Source: Comamonas sp. JUb58 (GTDB taxonomy: Bacteria > Pseudomonadota > Gammaproteobacteria > Burkholderiales > Burkholderiaceae_C). From it: 64,000 nucleotides of DNA. The notes beneath the pieces are model-generated. The model was not told where the DNA came from. It made no database searches and was given only the letters and a program-made list of their open reading frames with translations. Within the stretch, counting starts at the first letter, position 1, and each line of letters opens with the position of its first letter. A program made the translations under genes and the position numbers. The stretch spans positions 168,134 to 232,133 of the forward strand of contig NZ_SOAL01000010.1 in NCBI RefSeq assembly GCF_004364775.1. Direction: 5' to 3'. Of the stretch, positions 25,474 through 39,129 are shown piece by piece.

Positions 25474-25509
25474 AGTCTAGAAAACGAAGCTGCCAAACAG
25501 CTGCCAAAC
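25474..25509 (-). promoter_or_regulatory. tctB promoter with 11-bp tandem repeat (candidate TctD site)
   Basis: AGCTGCCAAAC is repeated twice with no gap (25488-25509). On the minus strand a TAGACT -10 box (25479-25474) follows eight bases later, and there is no good -35. A bound activator would therefore occupy positions about -21 to -42. Repeats of one helical turn are typical of OmpR-family regulators such as TctD, encoded 1.7 kb upstream. The assignment is inferred. Confidence 0.5.
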
Positions 25510-25574
25510 GTCGGACCGGGCCTCAAAATACGTAAATCTACTTAGCGAAAACAGTCTCTTAAAGGACAGCGCGC

Positions 25575-27110
25575 TCAGCAGTGATCAGTGGCCAGCGGCA
25601 GGCGCACCAGGGCAGTCAGCCCCCGGCCTGCAGCGCCATCGCTGGCATCGCCATCCTGCAGCAGCAAGTCGCCATGGAAGCGCTGCACATAGGCCCGGGC
25701 AATGGCCAGTCCCAGGCCCGATCCGCCCGGTGCCAGCGCCGCATCAGCCTGCAAGCGGCTGAAGCGCGCAAAGGCACGCTCGCGGTCCTCGGGCGCAATG
25801 CCGGGGCCGTTGTCCTGCACGCGGATCTCCACCCAGGCGCCCTCGCGCTGCACCGACACATTGATACGTCCCTCGGCAGGGGTGTAGGCAATCGCGTTGT
25901 GCACCAGGTTGGCCAGCAGCTCATAGACGGCGGTGGCCGCGGCCTGCACCGGTGCGGCCATCGCAGCGCCCGGGTCCGCCTCGCCCTCCACGTCGCCGTC
26001 AAAATCCTGGCCGCGCACATCGGTCCACCCCAGGTCCTGCTGCTTGTCCAGCGCCAGCGGCAGGTAGGCCAGCACCACCTCGCGCGCCACCGCATTGGCA
26101 TCGCAGACCTCGCTCTCCAGCGCCTGCTGGGCGGTGGGCTGGCTGGCATGGGCCAGCGCCAGCAGCTGCTCGGACACGCGGCGGCCGCGCTGCAGCTGCT
26201 GCAGCATGCTGCGCAAGGTGGCCTGCACGGCCTCGGGGTCGGTCTCGCGCAGCGCATAGCCGGTCTGCGTGCTCAGAATGGCCAAGGGCGTGCGCAGCTG
26301 GTGCGAGGCATCGGCCAGAAACTGGCGCTGCTGGGCCAGCGCATCGCGCTGCTGCGCCAGGTGCAGGTTCATCGCATCGACCAGGGGCCGCACCTCGCCG
26401 GGCACTGCCTCGGTGGCCAGCGGCTGCAGGTCATCGCTGCGGCGCTGCTGCACGGCCCGGCGCAAGGCCTTGAGCGGGCGCAGGCCCCAGGCCACGCCCA
26501 GCCACACCACCAGCACCAGGACCAGCAGGGTGCGGCCATCGCGCAGCAGGCTGTCCCACATCAGGCTGCGCACCGTGCGTTCAATGCCGGCGCTGGTCTG
26601 CGCGGTCTGGATCAGCACACGCCATTCCTGCCCCGACTGGTCATGCAGCACCCGCAGCAGCGCCAGCACCCGCACTGGCTGGTGGTCCACCTCGGCGGCG
26701 TAGGGCACGCGGGTGCCATCGTCGGCTGCGCGGAAGGGGCGGCTGGGGTCGGCCGGGTCATACGCGGGCTCGGGGAACTCGCTCGCACCCAGCAGCAGGC
26801 GCTGCTGCGCGCCATCGGGCGTCTGCAGCTGCACGCGCAAAAATTTGCGCCGGCTGCTCAGCACCTCGAACATCGAGATGATGTGCAAGGGCTCATCCAG
26901 GCTCAGCTGGCCTTCCGCATCCCAGCGCAGGTTGTCCGACAGCGCTTGGGCCGGCTCCAGCAGGCTCTGGTCATAGGCGCGCTCCAGCTCGCGCGCCAGG
27001 CTGACGCTGTCACGCCAGCTGTCGAGCACCAGCAGGCCCATCAGCACGGGCACCAGCACCCAGAGCAGGCGCAGACGCAGGCCGTTGGAGGAGCGCAGGC
27101 GCCAGCGCAT
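25575..27110 (-). CDS. tctE: Sensor histidine kinase TctE
   Basis: This 511-residue kinase has helix 1 (about 12-32), a large periplasmic domain (33-180), helix 2 (about 195-215), a HAMP linker and the H-box DASHQLRTPLAI near residue 275. ATPase motifs include NLVHNAIAYTP (N box), DNGPGIAPEDR (G1) and GGSGLGLAIA (G2). It lies five bases after the response-regulator gene. TctE-type kinases sense tricarboxylates. The layout tctD-tctE upstream of tctBA on the same strand supports the assignment. Confidence 0.88.
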   Translation of the reverse strand: MRWRLRSSNGLRLRLLWVLVPVLMGLLVLDSWRDSVSLARELERAYDQSLLEPAQALSDNLRWDAEGQLSLDEPLHIISMFEVLSSRRKFLRVQLQTPDGAQQRLLLGASEFPEPAYDPADPSRPFRAADDGTRVPYAAEVDHQPVRVLALLRVLHDQSGQEWRVLIQTAQTSAGIERTVRSLMWDSLLRDGRTLLVLVLVVWLGVAWGLRPLKALRRAVQQRRSDDLQPLATEAVPGEVRPLVDAMNLHLAQQRDALAQQRQFLADASHQLRTPLAILSTQTGYALRETDPEAVQATLRSMLQQLQRGRRVSEQLLALAHASQPTAQQALESEVCDANAVAREVVLAYLPLALDKQQDLGWTDVRGQDFDGDVEGEADPGAAMAAPVQAAATAVYELLANLVHNAIAYTPAEGRINVSVQREGAWVEIRVQDNGPGIAPEDRERAFARFSRLQADAALAPGGSGLGLAIARAYVQRFHGDLLLQDGDASDGAAGRGLTALVRLPLATDHC

Positions 27111-27115
27111 GGTGT

Positions 27116-27814
27116 TCAGGCAGAAAGCATGCTGCCCGGGCTCTTGGGCACCAGGGTTTCGAGCATATAGCCCAGGCCGCGCACGGTCACGATATGCACA
27201 TCGCCACCAGCCAGCTTGCGCCGCACCCGGTGCAGCACCTGCTCGATGGCATCGGGGCTGACGGTGCTGTCCTGCGGAAAGACCTTGGCCGTCAGCTTGG
27301 ACTTGCCCACCGGCGCACCGGTGCGCGCCATCAGCGCTTCCAGCGCCGCATGCTCGCGCGGGGTCAGCGCCAGCATCTGGTCAGCCAGCCAGAAGGTGCG
27401 GTGGTTGCTGTCATAGCGCAGCGAGCCGCATTGCTGCATGGCCTGCACCCGCCCCTGGCTGCGCCGGTGCAGCGCGGCCAGGCGCGCCTCCAGCTCGGCC
27501 ACATCAAAGGGTTTGGTCAGGTAGTCATCGGCGCCCCGGTGCAGGCCTTCAACCCGGTCCTGCACCGCGCCTTGCGCGGTCAGCACCAGCACCGGTTCGC
27601 GCCGGCCCTGGCCGCGCATGGCCGAGAGCCAGTCAAAGCCATGCTGGTCGGGCAGTTGCAGATCGAGCACCACCACATCAAAACGGCCATCAGGCAGCAG
27701 GCGCGTGGCCATCGCTGCTTGGGCGGCATGTACCGCCTCGATGTTCGATTGCTTGAGCGCGCGCACCAGCCAGGCGGCCATCTCCAGCTCGTCTTCAATC
27801 AGCAATATGCGCAT
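27116..27814 (-). CDS. tctD: Response regulator TctD
   Basis: This 232-residue OmpR-family regulator has phospho-acceptor Asp51 in VLDLQLPD, Thr79 and Lys101 in LTKPFD, and a C-terminal winged helix ending TVRGLGYMLE. It is the first gene of the tctDE pair and likely activates tctBA through the tandem repeat upstream of tctB. The pairing with TctE is clear from adjacency. Confidence 0.88.
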   Translation of the reverse strand: MRILLIEDELEMAAWLVRALKQSNIEAVHAAQAAMATRLLPDGRFDVVVLDLQLPDQHGFDWLSAMRGQGRREPVLVLTAQGAVQDRVEGLHRGADDYLTKPFDVAELEARLAALHRRSQGRVQAMQQCGSLRYDSNHRTFWLADQMLALTPREHAALEALMARTGAPVGKSKLTAKVFPQDSTVSPDAIEQVLHRVRRKLAGGDVHIVTVRGLGYMLETLVPKSPGSMLSA

Positions 27815-27892
27815 GGTGGCTCGCCAGGTGTCAGGGGCTCAGAAAACCGCGATCATACGCCGCCGGACCGCGGTATCCAGGCCCTTTGGGCA

Positions 27893-28000
27893 CTACTCCT
27901 GAATCGGCGAGGGAATGCCGGGCGTAGGCACCGGCGGTGGTTGCAGCGGGGCGGGGTCTTTCACAGGCGGGGCTTCCGGGTGCCGGGGGTCAATATGCAT
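27893..28000 (-). CDS. Small proline-rich protein (35 residues)
   Basis: An ATG at 28000 with AGGAG six bases upstream opens a 35-residue protein, MHIDPRHPEAPPVKD followed by Pro-rich tracts (PPVPTPGIPSPIQE), ending at TAG. About 40% of residues are proline and there is no membrane segment. It lies between uvrA and tctD on the same strand. I cannot name a family. The good ribosome-binding site and non-random composition support a real gene. Confidence 0.55.
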   Translation of the reverse strand: MHIDPRHPEAPPVKDPAPLQPPPVPTPGIPSPIQE

Positions 28001-28042
28001 CAAGGGCTCCTTGCAGATGGTTCTGCGATTGTGCCCAGGCCT

Positions 28043-28073
28043 GGCAGGGCGCGCTGTCAGCAAACGCCCTGCC
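28043..28073 (-). terminator. Hairpin after uvrA
   Basis: GGCAGGGCG and CGCCCTGCC form a 9-bp stem around a 13-base loop, 20 bases beyond the uvrA stop. There is no U tract on the minus strand, so termination may be weak or Rho-assisted. Confidence 0.4.
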
Positions 28074-28092
28074 CTGGCGGCCCACTACCGGC

Positions 28093-34053
<5,961 letters not shown>

Positions 34054-34242
34054 ACCGATGAGCTATCCAGTAATTCGTTGGCGCAGTCCAGCAACCAAAT
34101 AAGCAAGGCCCAGGCAGGAAGCCCGGGATGCCAGGTTTGGAAGGCTGACACGACTGCGTGGGGGAGCAAAATGATCGTGAACAACCATTCTAGGGAGTTC
34201 GCCTGGCGCGCAACGCAGCTTGCGGCAAAGCCCTGCAAACCA

Positions 34243-34258
34243 CTGTACAAATTTACAG
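34243..34258. promoter_or_regulatory. LexA (SOS) box upstream of uvrA
   Basis: CTGTACAAATTTACAG matches the gammaproteobacterial/betaproteobacterial consensus CTGT-N8-ACAG with an AT-rich centre. It lies 190 bp upstream of the uvrA start in a 320-bp gap (34054-34373) that holds nothing else except the porin terminator at its right end. SOS repression of the repair gene is the expected role. Confidence 0.65.
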
Positions 34259-34305
34259 ATATTAGCAAATCAGCGATCGGCAGGGATCGCATGCCAGACG
34301 CGCAT

Positions 34306-34337
34306 AAAAAAAACCCGCATCCTCTCGAATGCGGGTT
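34306..34337 (-). terminator. Intrinsic terminator of the porin gene
   Basis: AACCCGCAT and ATGCGGGTT form a 9-bp stem, with an 8-base U tract on the minus-strand transcript. It lies 37 bases after the porin stop. Confidence 0.92.
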
Positions 34338-34373
34338 CTGAAGCGGAAGGCGCGCTGGGCGCCCGAAGCTTGC

Positions 34374-35351
34374 TTAGAAGTTGTGGCGGATACCAGCAGC
34401 GAAGGTGCTGAAGTCGGCGCCGGAAATGCCGGTGGCGTAGCTGGCGTTGGCCTTGTTGTCGACCTTGGTGTAGCCAGCGTACAGCTTGGAGCGCTTGCTC
34501 AGGTTGTAGTTGTAGCCCAGGATCAGCTGGCGTGCGCCGCTGTTGCTGACGTCGTCCCACTTGCCAGCCCAGCCGAAGCCAGCGACAAACTCGGAAGCAC
34601 CCATGGTGTACATACCGGTCACGCGGGCTGCGTTGCGCTTGCCGCGCAGCTCTTCGTCAGAGCGTTGGTAGTAGGCACCGACCTGGAAGGCGTTGATGGT
34701 GTAGTGCGCGCGCAGACCCAGTTGCTTGTCGCCACCCACCTTGCTGAAGCCAGCACCCAGGGCCAGAGGGCCGCTTTCCCAGTTGGCAGCCAGGTCGTAG
34801 CCGTGCTTGTCGTTGGTGCCGGCAGCCTTTTCGTGGAACGATGCAGCGCCTTCGATGGTCAGGCCGCCCAGGAACACGGGGGTGCGGTAGGCGATCTTGT
34901 TCGAGTCGCGCATCACGTAGCTGTACAGCGCATCCGACAGCGAACCGGTATCGTGGTTAGGCTGGTCCAGCACGCCGTAGTCGGCCACTGCGTAGTAGGA
35001 CTCGGAAGTGAAGGTGCCCAGACGCAGCATACCGAAGTTGCCAGCCAGGTTCACTTCGCTTTGGCGGCGGAAGGTCAGACCACCAGCAGAACCGGTGCCC
35101 GAGCCGTCATCCGAGTTGAAACCCGATTCCAGCACGAAGCCAGCCTTCAGGCCACCACCCAGGTCTTCCGTGCCACGGAAGCCGATACGCGATGCGTTGT
35201 TGAACAGGCCGGTAGTGGACACGTCGCCTACCTTTTGGCGTTCCACCGAGGTGTTCACACGGCCATAAACCTGCACGCTGCTTTGCGCCAGTGCAGCGGT
35301 AGAGCCAGCAATGGCCAAGGTGGCAATCATCAAACGATTCAGTGAACGCAT
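34374..35351 (-). CDS. Outer-membrane porin (Omp32/OmpC-type, Burkholderiales family)
   Basis: This 325-residue protein has a signal peptide (MRSLNRLMIATLAIAGSTAALAQ, cut after AQ), the start SSVQVYGRVNTSVE, the loop-3 FRGTEDLGGGLKAGFVLESG segment and a terminal aromatic IRHNF. It is a 16-strand trimeric general porin. The ATG at 35351 has GAGG upstream; the upstream open frame to 35624 is not supported. The gene is monocistronic, with its own promoter and terminator, consistent with high expression. Confidence 0.92.
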   Translation of the reverse strand: MRSLNRLMIATLAIAGSTAALAQSSVQVYGRVNTSVERQKVGDVSTTGLFNNASRIGFRGTEDLGGGLKAGFVLESGFNSDDGSGTGSAGGLTFRRQSEVNLAGNFGMLRLGTFTSESYYAVADYGVLDQPNHDTGSLSDALYSYVMRDSNKIAYRTPVFLGGLTIEGAASFHEKAAGTNDKHGYDLAANWESGPLALGAGFSKVGGDKQLGLRAHYTINAFQVGAYYQRSDEELRGKRNAARVTGMYTMGASEFVAGFGWAGKWDDVSNSGARQLILGYNYNLSKRSKLYAGYTKVDNKANASYATGISGADFSTFAAGIRHNF

Positions 35352-35412
35352 AGTGTCCTCGGGGATGGAGTAATTAAAAATGGTTGGACGGTGCTGAGTC
35401 GGTTTGCACAGA

Positions 35413-35441
35413 GACATATTCAGCCCGTCACATATTGTTAA
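35413..35441 (-). promoter_or_regulatory. Candidate sigma-70 promoter of the porin
   Basis: TTAACA (35441-35436) and TATGTC (35418-35413) are separated by 17 bases, with the start 62 bases downstream. The -10 is weak. Confidence 0.35.
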
Positions 35442-35561
35442 TTCTAGGCGGCAGACCCCATTTAGCGCTCTGAATATCGTGCAGTTTTTGAGAGAGTGAC
35501 GCATCGCTACCACACTTTGATGACAGACCCTGGTAGTAACCATGAGAGTTAGAAATGCCGC

Positions 35562-35589
35562 AAAAAAAACAGCACCCGAAGGTGCTGTT
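35562..35589 (-). terminator. Intrinsic terminator of the MHS transporter gene
   Basis: AACAGCACC-CGAA-GGTGCTGTT is a 9-bp stem with a 4-base loop, followed on the minus strand by an 8-base U tract. It is about 64 bases after the transporter stop. Confidence 0.9.
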
Positions 35590-35652
35590 GGGAGGTGAAG
35601 GCCTCGGGTATCTGACGCTGCCAATATCCGCGGCCTGCTCGCAGTTGCGTGG

Positions 35653-37311
35653 TTAGTCGTCGGCGTAGATGTCGATATCCTTGGTTTCGCGAACGAACAA
35701 GGTACCGATCACGAAGGTGATGCCGGCGATGATGATCGGGTACCAGAGACCGTTGTACATATTGCCGGTCTGGGCCACGATCGCGAAGGCCGTCGTGGGC
35801 AGCAGACCACCAAACCAGCCATTGCCGATGTGATAGGGCAGCGACATGGAGGTGTAGCGGATACGGGTGGGGAACATTTCCACCAGCATCGCGGCGATGG
35901 GCCCGTAGACCATGGTCACCAGCAGCACCAGGTAGGTCAGCAGCACCACCGTCAGCACCTTGTTCATCTTCGATGGATCGGCCTTGGTCGGGTAGCCGTC
36001 CTTGGCCAGCGTTTCCGCCACAGCCTTCTTGAAGGCCCCATCCTTGGCCTTCAGATCGTCGCCACTCAGGCCCACAGCCGCATAGCTGGGGATGGTGTCG
36101 TTGCCGATCTTGATGACCGCCGTCGTGCCGGCAGGTGCTGCCTCGGTTTCATAGCTCACCGAATTGGCAGCCAGCAGTTGCTTGGCCACGTCACAGGAGC
36201 TGGTGAACTTGGAGGTACCCGTCGGGTTGAACTGGAAGGAGCACTCGGCCGGGTTGGCCACGACCACCACCTTGTTCTTGGCTTGCGCCGCTGCCAAATC
36301 GGGGTTGGCCGCCTCGGTCAGCATCTTGAACACGGGGAAGTAGGTCAGCACGGCCAGCAGGCAGCCCGCCATGATGATGGGCTTGCGGCCGATCTTGTCG
36401 GACAAGGTACCAAAGATCACGAAGAACGGGGTGGCGATCAGCAGGGCCACGGCAATCATCAGATTGGCGGTCACCGCATCGACCTTGAGCTGCTGCGTCA
36501 GGAAGAACAGCGAGTAGAACTGGCCGGTGTACCAAACCACAGCCTGACCAGCGGTCAAACCCACCAGCGCCAGGATCACGATCTTCAGGTTCTTCCACTG
36601 GCCAAAGGATTCCTTCAGCGGGGCCTTGGAGGTCTTGCCTTCAGCTTTCATGCGCTGGAACGCCGGCGATTCGGACAAGGTCATGCGGATCCACACCGAC
36701 ACGCCCAGCAGAATGATCGACACCAGGAACGGAATGCGCCAGCCCCAGTCATTGAAGGCAGGCTCGCCCATGAGGGTACGCGTGCCCAGAATCACCAACA
36801 GCGACAGGAACAGGCCCAGGGTCGCCGTGGTCTGGATCCAGGAGGTGTAGGCACCGCGCTTGCCGTGCGGTGCATGCTCGGCCACGTAGGTGGCCGCACC
36901 ACCGTATTCACCACCCAGCGCCAGACCTTGCAGCATGCGCAGCACGATCAGGATGATGGGCGCTGCCACGCCAATGCTGGCGTAGTTGGGCAGGATACCG
37001 ACGATGAAGGTCGATGCGCCCATCAGCAAGATGGTGACCAGGAAGGTGTACTTGCGCCCGATCATGTCGCCCAGGCGGCCAAACACCAGTGCGCCAAAGG
37101 GGCGCACGATGAAGCCGGCCGCGAAGGCCAGCAAGGCGAAGATGAAGGCGGAGGTTGGGTCCAGTCCGGAGAAGAACTGTTTGGCGATGATGGCCGCCAG
37201 CGAACCGTAGAGATAGAAGTCGTACCACTCAAAAACGGTACCGAGTGACGAGGCAAAGATGACCTTGCGCTCCTCCTTTGTCATCGGCCGTGCTGCTGCA
37301 CTGGTTGCCAT
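35653..37311 (-). CDS. MFS transporter, metabolite:H+ symporter (MHS) family, with an inserted domain
   Basis: This 552-residue, 12-helix symporter resembles ProP/ShiA/KgtP. The family motif is GRLGDMIGRKYTF after helix 2, and the N-terminal ASSLGTVFEWYDFYLYG is hallmark MHS. Between helices 8 and 10 an extra segment (about 325-445) contains two cysteines (C357 and C373) and is predicted hydrophilic. AAGGAG eight bases before the ATG at 37311 fixes the start. Substrates are likely small organic acids or osmolytes. A direct repeat lies upstream. Confidence 0.9.
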   Translation of the reverse strand: MATSAAARPMTKEERKVIFASSLGTVFEWYDFYLYGSLAAIIAKQFFSGLDPTSAFIFALLAFAAGFIVRPFGALVFGRLGDMIGRKYTFLVTILLMGASTFIVGILPNYASIGVAAPIILIVLRMLQGLALGGEYGGAATYVAEHAPHGKRGAYTSWIQTTATLGLFLSLLVILGTRTLMGEPAFNDWGWRIPFLVSIILLGVSVWIRMTLSESPAFQRMKAEGKTSKAPLKESFGQWKNLKIVILALVGLTAGQAVVWYTGQFYSLFFLTQQLKVDAVTANLMIAVALLIATPFFVIFGTLSDKIGRKPIIMAGCLLAVLTYFPVFKMLTEAANPDLAAAQAKNKVVVVANPAECSFQFNPTGTSKFTSSCDVAKQLLAANSVSYETEAAPAGTTAVIKIGNDTIPSYAAVGLSGDDLKAKDGAFKKAVAETLAKDGYPTKADPSKMNKVLTVVLLTYLVLLVTMVYGPIAAMLVEMFPTRIRYTSMSLPYHIGNGWFGGLLPTTAFAIVAQTGNMYNGLWYPIIIAGITFVIGTLFVRETKDIDIYADD

Positions 37312-37406
37312 GCTGTTGTCTCCTTGTAGTGTTGCCGCTCTTTTGTTTGGCGGACACTGCATTCTTCAAGCAAGCGCTGACCCAAGTCTGACGGTTTTCC
37401 AACACT

Positions 37407-37437
37407 AGCTTGCAAGCTGCTGACAATTCGCTGACAA
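37407..37437. promoter_or_regulatory. Palindrome and direct repeats upstream of the MHS transporter
   Basis: A perfect 12-bp palindrome AGCTTGCAAGCT (37407-37418) adjoins two copies of GCTGACAA with an 11-bp period (37419-37426, 37430-37437). They lie about 100-125 bases upstream of the transporter start. The role is inferred; no regulator gene is adjacent. Confidence 0.35.
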
Positions 37438-37577
37438 AATCCAGCGCAACCCGCAGAAACCGTTTTGCCATGTGGAAAATCGCTGCACTGCAGCAGCAAC
37501 CAAGGGAAAGTCCCAGGGCTGGCAAAACCGCTGGGAAAGGTGTTTTCAACGGCGCAGAAGCCGGAAATCAGCGCATA

Positions 37578-38225
37578 TCAGCGCTTGGCCAAGCCGGAGG
37601 GGCGGTCGGCTGCCGCATCCCATTGGCCATCGGCAAACCAGGCATCGCCGTTCAGGTAGGCGCTCAGCATCGGCAGGCCATCCAGGCCCCAGAACAGCTT
37701 GTCGTCCAGCAGCATGCTGGGCACGCCAAACACGCCGGCAGCCACCGCCGCATCGGTATTGCTGCGCAAGGCCTGCTTGGCTGCCTGTTCGGCCGCATCG
37801 CCATGGCGCAGCTGCTCGGCAAGCGTTTGCTCCAAGGCCTGCAGGCGCTGCGCATCCAGCGCATCGGCGCCACCCAGCCAGACATGGCGAAAGATGGCAT
37901 CGGCCGTGAAGCGGTTGATGCAGCCGCCCTGGCCGGTGCGCAAGGCCAGGCGCAGCAAGGGCAAGGGGTTGAAGGGATGCTGGGCGGGCATTTGCAGACC
38001 GCAGCCCAGGCTGTGGCCCAGCCAGCTGGCATGGCGGTAGGTCCATTCGCGCTTGCCGGCAATGCCGGCTGGGCCGGGGTTGGCATGCTGCTGCAGCAGC
38101 GCCCCCAGCAAGACGGGCCGGTAGCGCACATGCACGCTATGGCCTTGCAGCGCCTGTGGCAACGCATGGAAGGCCAGCCAGGCATAGGGAGAGACAAAGT
38201 CCAGGTAGAAATCGATGCTTTTCAT
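37578..38225 (-). CDS. 2-hydroxychromene-2-carboxylate isomerase-like (DsbA-fold) protein
   Basis: This 215-residue protein belongs to the HCCA isomerase/DsbA-like thioredoxin family: FYLDFVSPYAWLA start, then GVFGVPSMLLDDKLFWG with the cis-Pro loop. There is no CxxC motif, so it is not a disulfide oxidoreductase; a Ser (SPY) sits at the active-site position, typical of kappa-class GST isomerases. AGGAG precedes the ATG. No naphthalene-catabolic genes are nearby, so its substrate is open. Confidence 0.83.
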   Translation of the reverse strand: MKSIDFYLDFVSPYAWLAFHALPQALQGHSVHVRYRPVLLGALLQQHANPGPAGIAGKREWTYRHASWLGHSLGCGLQMPAQHPFNPLPLLRLALRTGQGGCINRFTADAIFRHVWLGGADALDAQRLQALEQTLAEQLRHGDAAEQAAKQALRSNTDAAVAAGVFGVPSMLLDDKLFWGLDGLPMLSAYLNGDAWFADGQWDAAADRPSGLAKR

Positions 38226-38237
38226 ACCCGGCTCCTG

Positions 38238-38546
38238 TCAGACCGTCGGCAGCAGCGGCCGGCCATTAGTGCCCAGGCCCGCACGGCCCAGCGCCTGCAG
38301 CCAGATCTGCTGGCGTTCAGCGGTATCGGCCTTGGACCAGGCGCGGATCTCGTCAATCGAGCGGTAGCAGCCGATGCAGTGGCTGCGGTCGGCATTCATC
38401 TTGCACAGCGACACACAGGGCGATGGCACGATATCGGCGTAATCGGCCGCAAAGGCACCGGTCACCCGCACCTGCTTGGTGCGGGCTGCCAGCGGTGCGG
38501 GCGAGGCCACCGGCAACTCCACCGGCTTGTCCACTTGTTCTGTCAT
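38238..38546 (-). CDS. DUF1289 protein with Cys-rich motif
   Basis: This 102-residue protein carries the DUF1289 signature VPSPCVSLCKMNADRSHCIGCYRSIDEI, with four Cys in a metal-binding-like pattern. The start ATG at 38546 overlaps the stop of the YbaK gene (ATGA) and has GGAGG upstream, so the two are coupled. The function is unknown. Confidence 0.85.
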   Translation of the reverse strand: MTEQVDKPVELPVASPAPLAARTKQVRVTGAFAADYADIVPSPCVSLCKMNADRSHCIGCYRSIDEIRAWSKADTAERQQIWLQALGRAGLGTNGRPLLPTV

Positions 38547-39043
38547 GCCGCCTCCTTGACCACATCGGCCACCGGCGCGCCGGTCAGGGCTTCCAGATCG
38601 GCCGGCGCCAGCGCAAACACGCCGTTCGGGTGGCCTGCAGCGGCCCAAATCTGTTCGAAGCGGAACAGCTCGCGGTCGATCAGGGTAACGGGCTTGGTCA
38701 CATGGCCAACCGGCGACACACCGCCAATCGCAAAGCCGGTGCGGGTTTTGACAAAATCCGCATCCGCGCGACCTACCGGGCCGACCAGCGCAGCCACCTT
38801 GGTCTCGTCCACGCGGCAGTCGCCCGAGGTGATGACCAGCACGCAGGCATCGTCGATCTTACGGCGAAAAATAATGCTCTTGGCGATCTGGCCCAGCGCA
38901 ATGCCCAGCGCATCTGCCGCCTCCTGGGCCGTGCGCGCTGAGACCTCCAGCATCTGCGGCCCATGCGGATGGCCCTTGTCCTGCAGCACCCTGGCTACCC
39001 GCTGCACCCCTTCGGGCAGGCTCAGCAACTCCGCTCCACACAT
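38543..39043 (-). CDS. YbaK/ProX-family aminoacyl-tRNA deacylase-like protein
   Basis: This 166-residue protein has the YbaK core: QEAADALGIALGQIAKSIIF with the catalytic-type Lys and GGVSPVGH. The family hydrolyses mischarged aminoacyl-tRNAs (Cys-tRNA-Pro or Ala-tRNA-Pro). AGGAG lies seven bases before the ATG. It is cotranscribed with the DUF1289 gene. I do not distinguish YbaK from ProX. Confidence 0.85.
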   Translation of the reverse strand: MCGAELLSLPEGVQRVARVLQDKGHPHGPQMLEVSARTAQEAADALGIALGQIAKSIIFRRKIDDACVLVITSGDCRVDETKVAALVGPVGRADADFVKTRTGFAIGGVSPVGHVTKPVTLIDRELFRFEQIWAAAGHPNGVFALAPADLEALTGAPVADVVKEAA

Positions 39044-39129
39044 GGTTTGACTCCTGATTAAGCCATGATTGTGCCGACTTGCGCCGGCGGCTGCAGCACC
39101 CCGGGCATTCGCAACCCCGCCTCGGCCCC

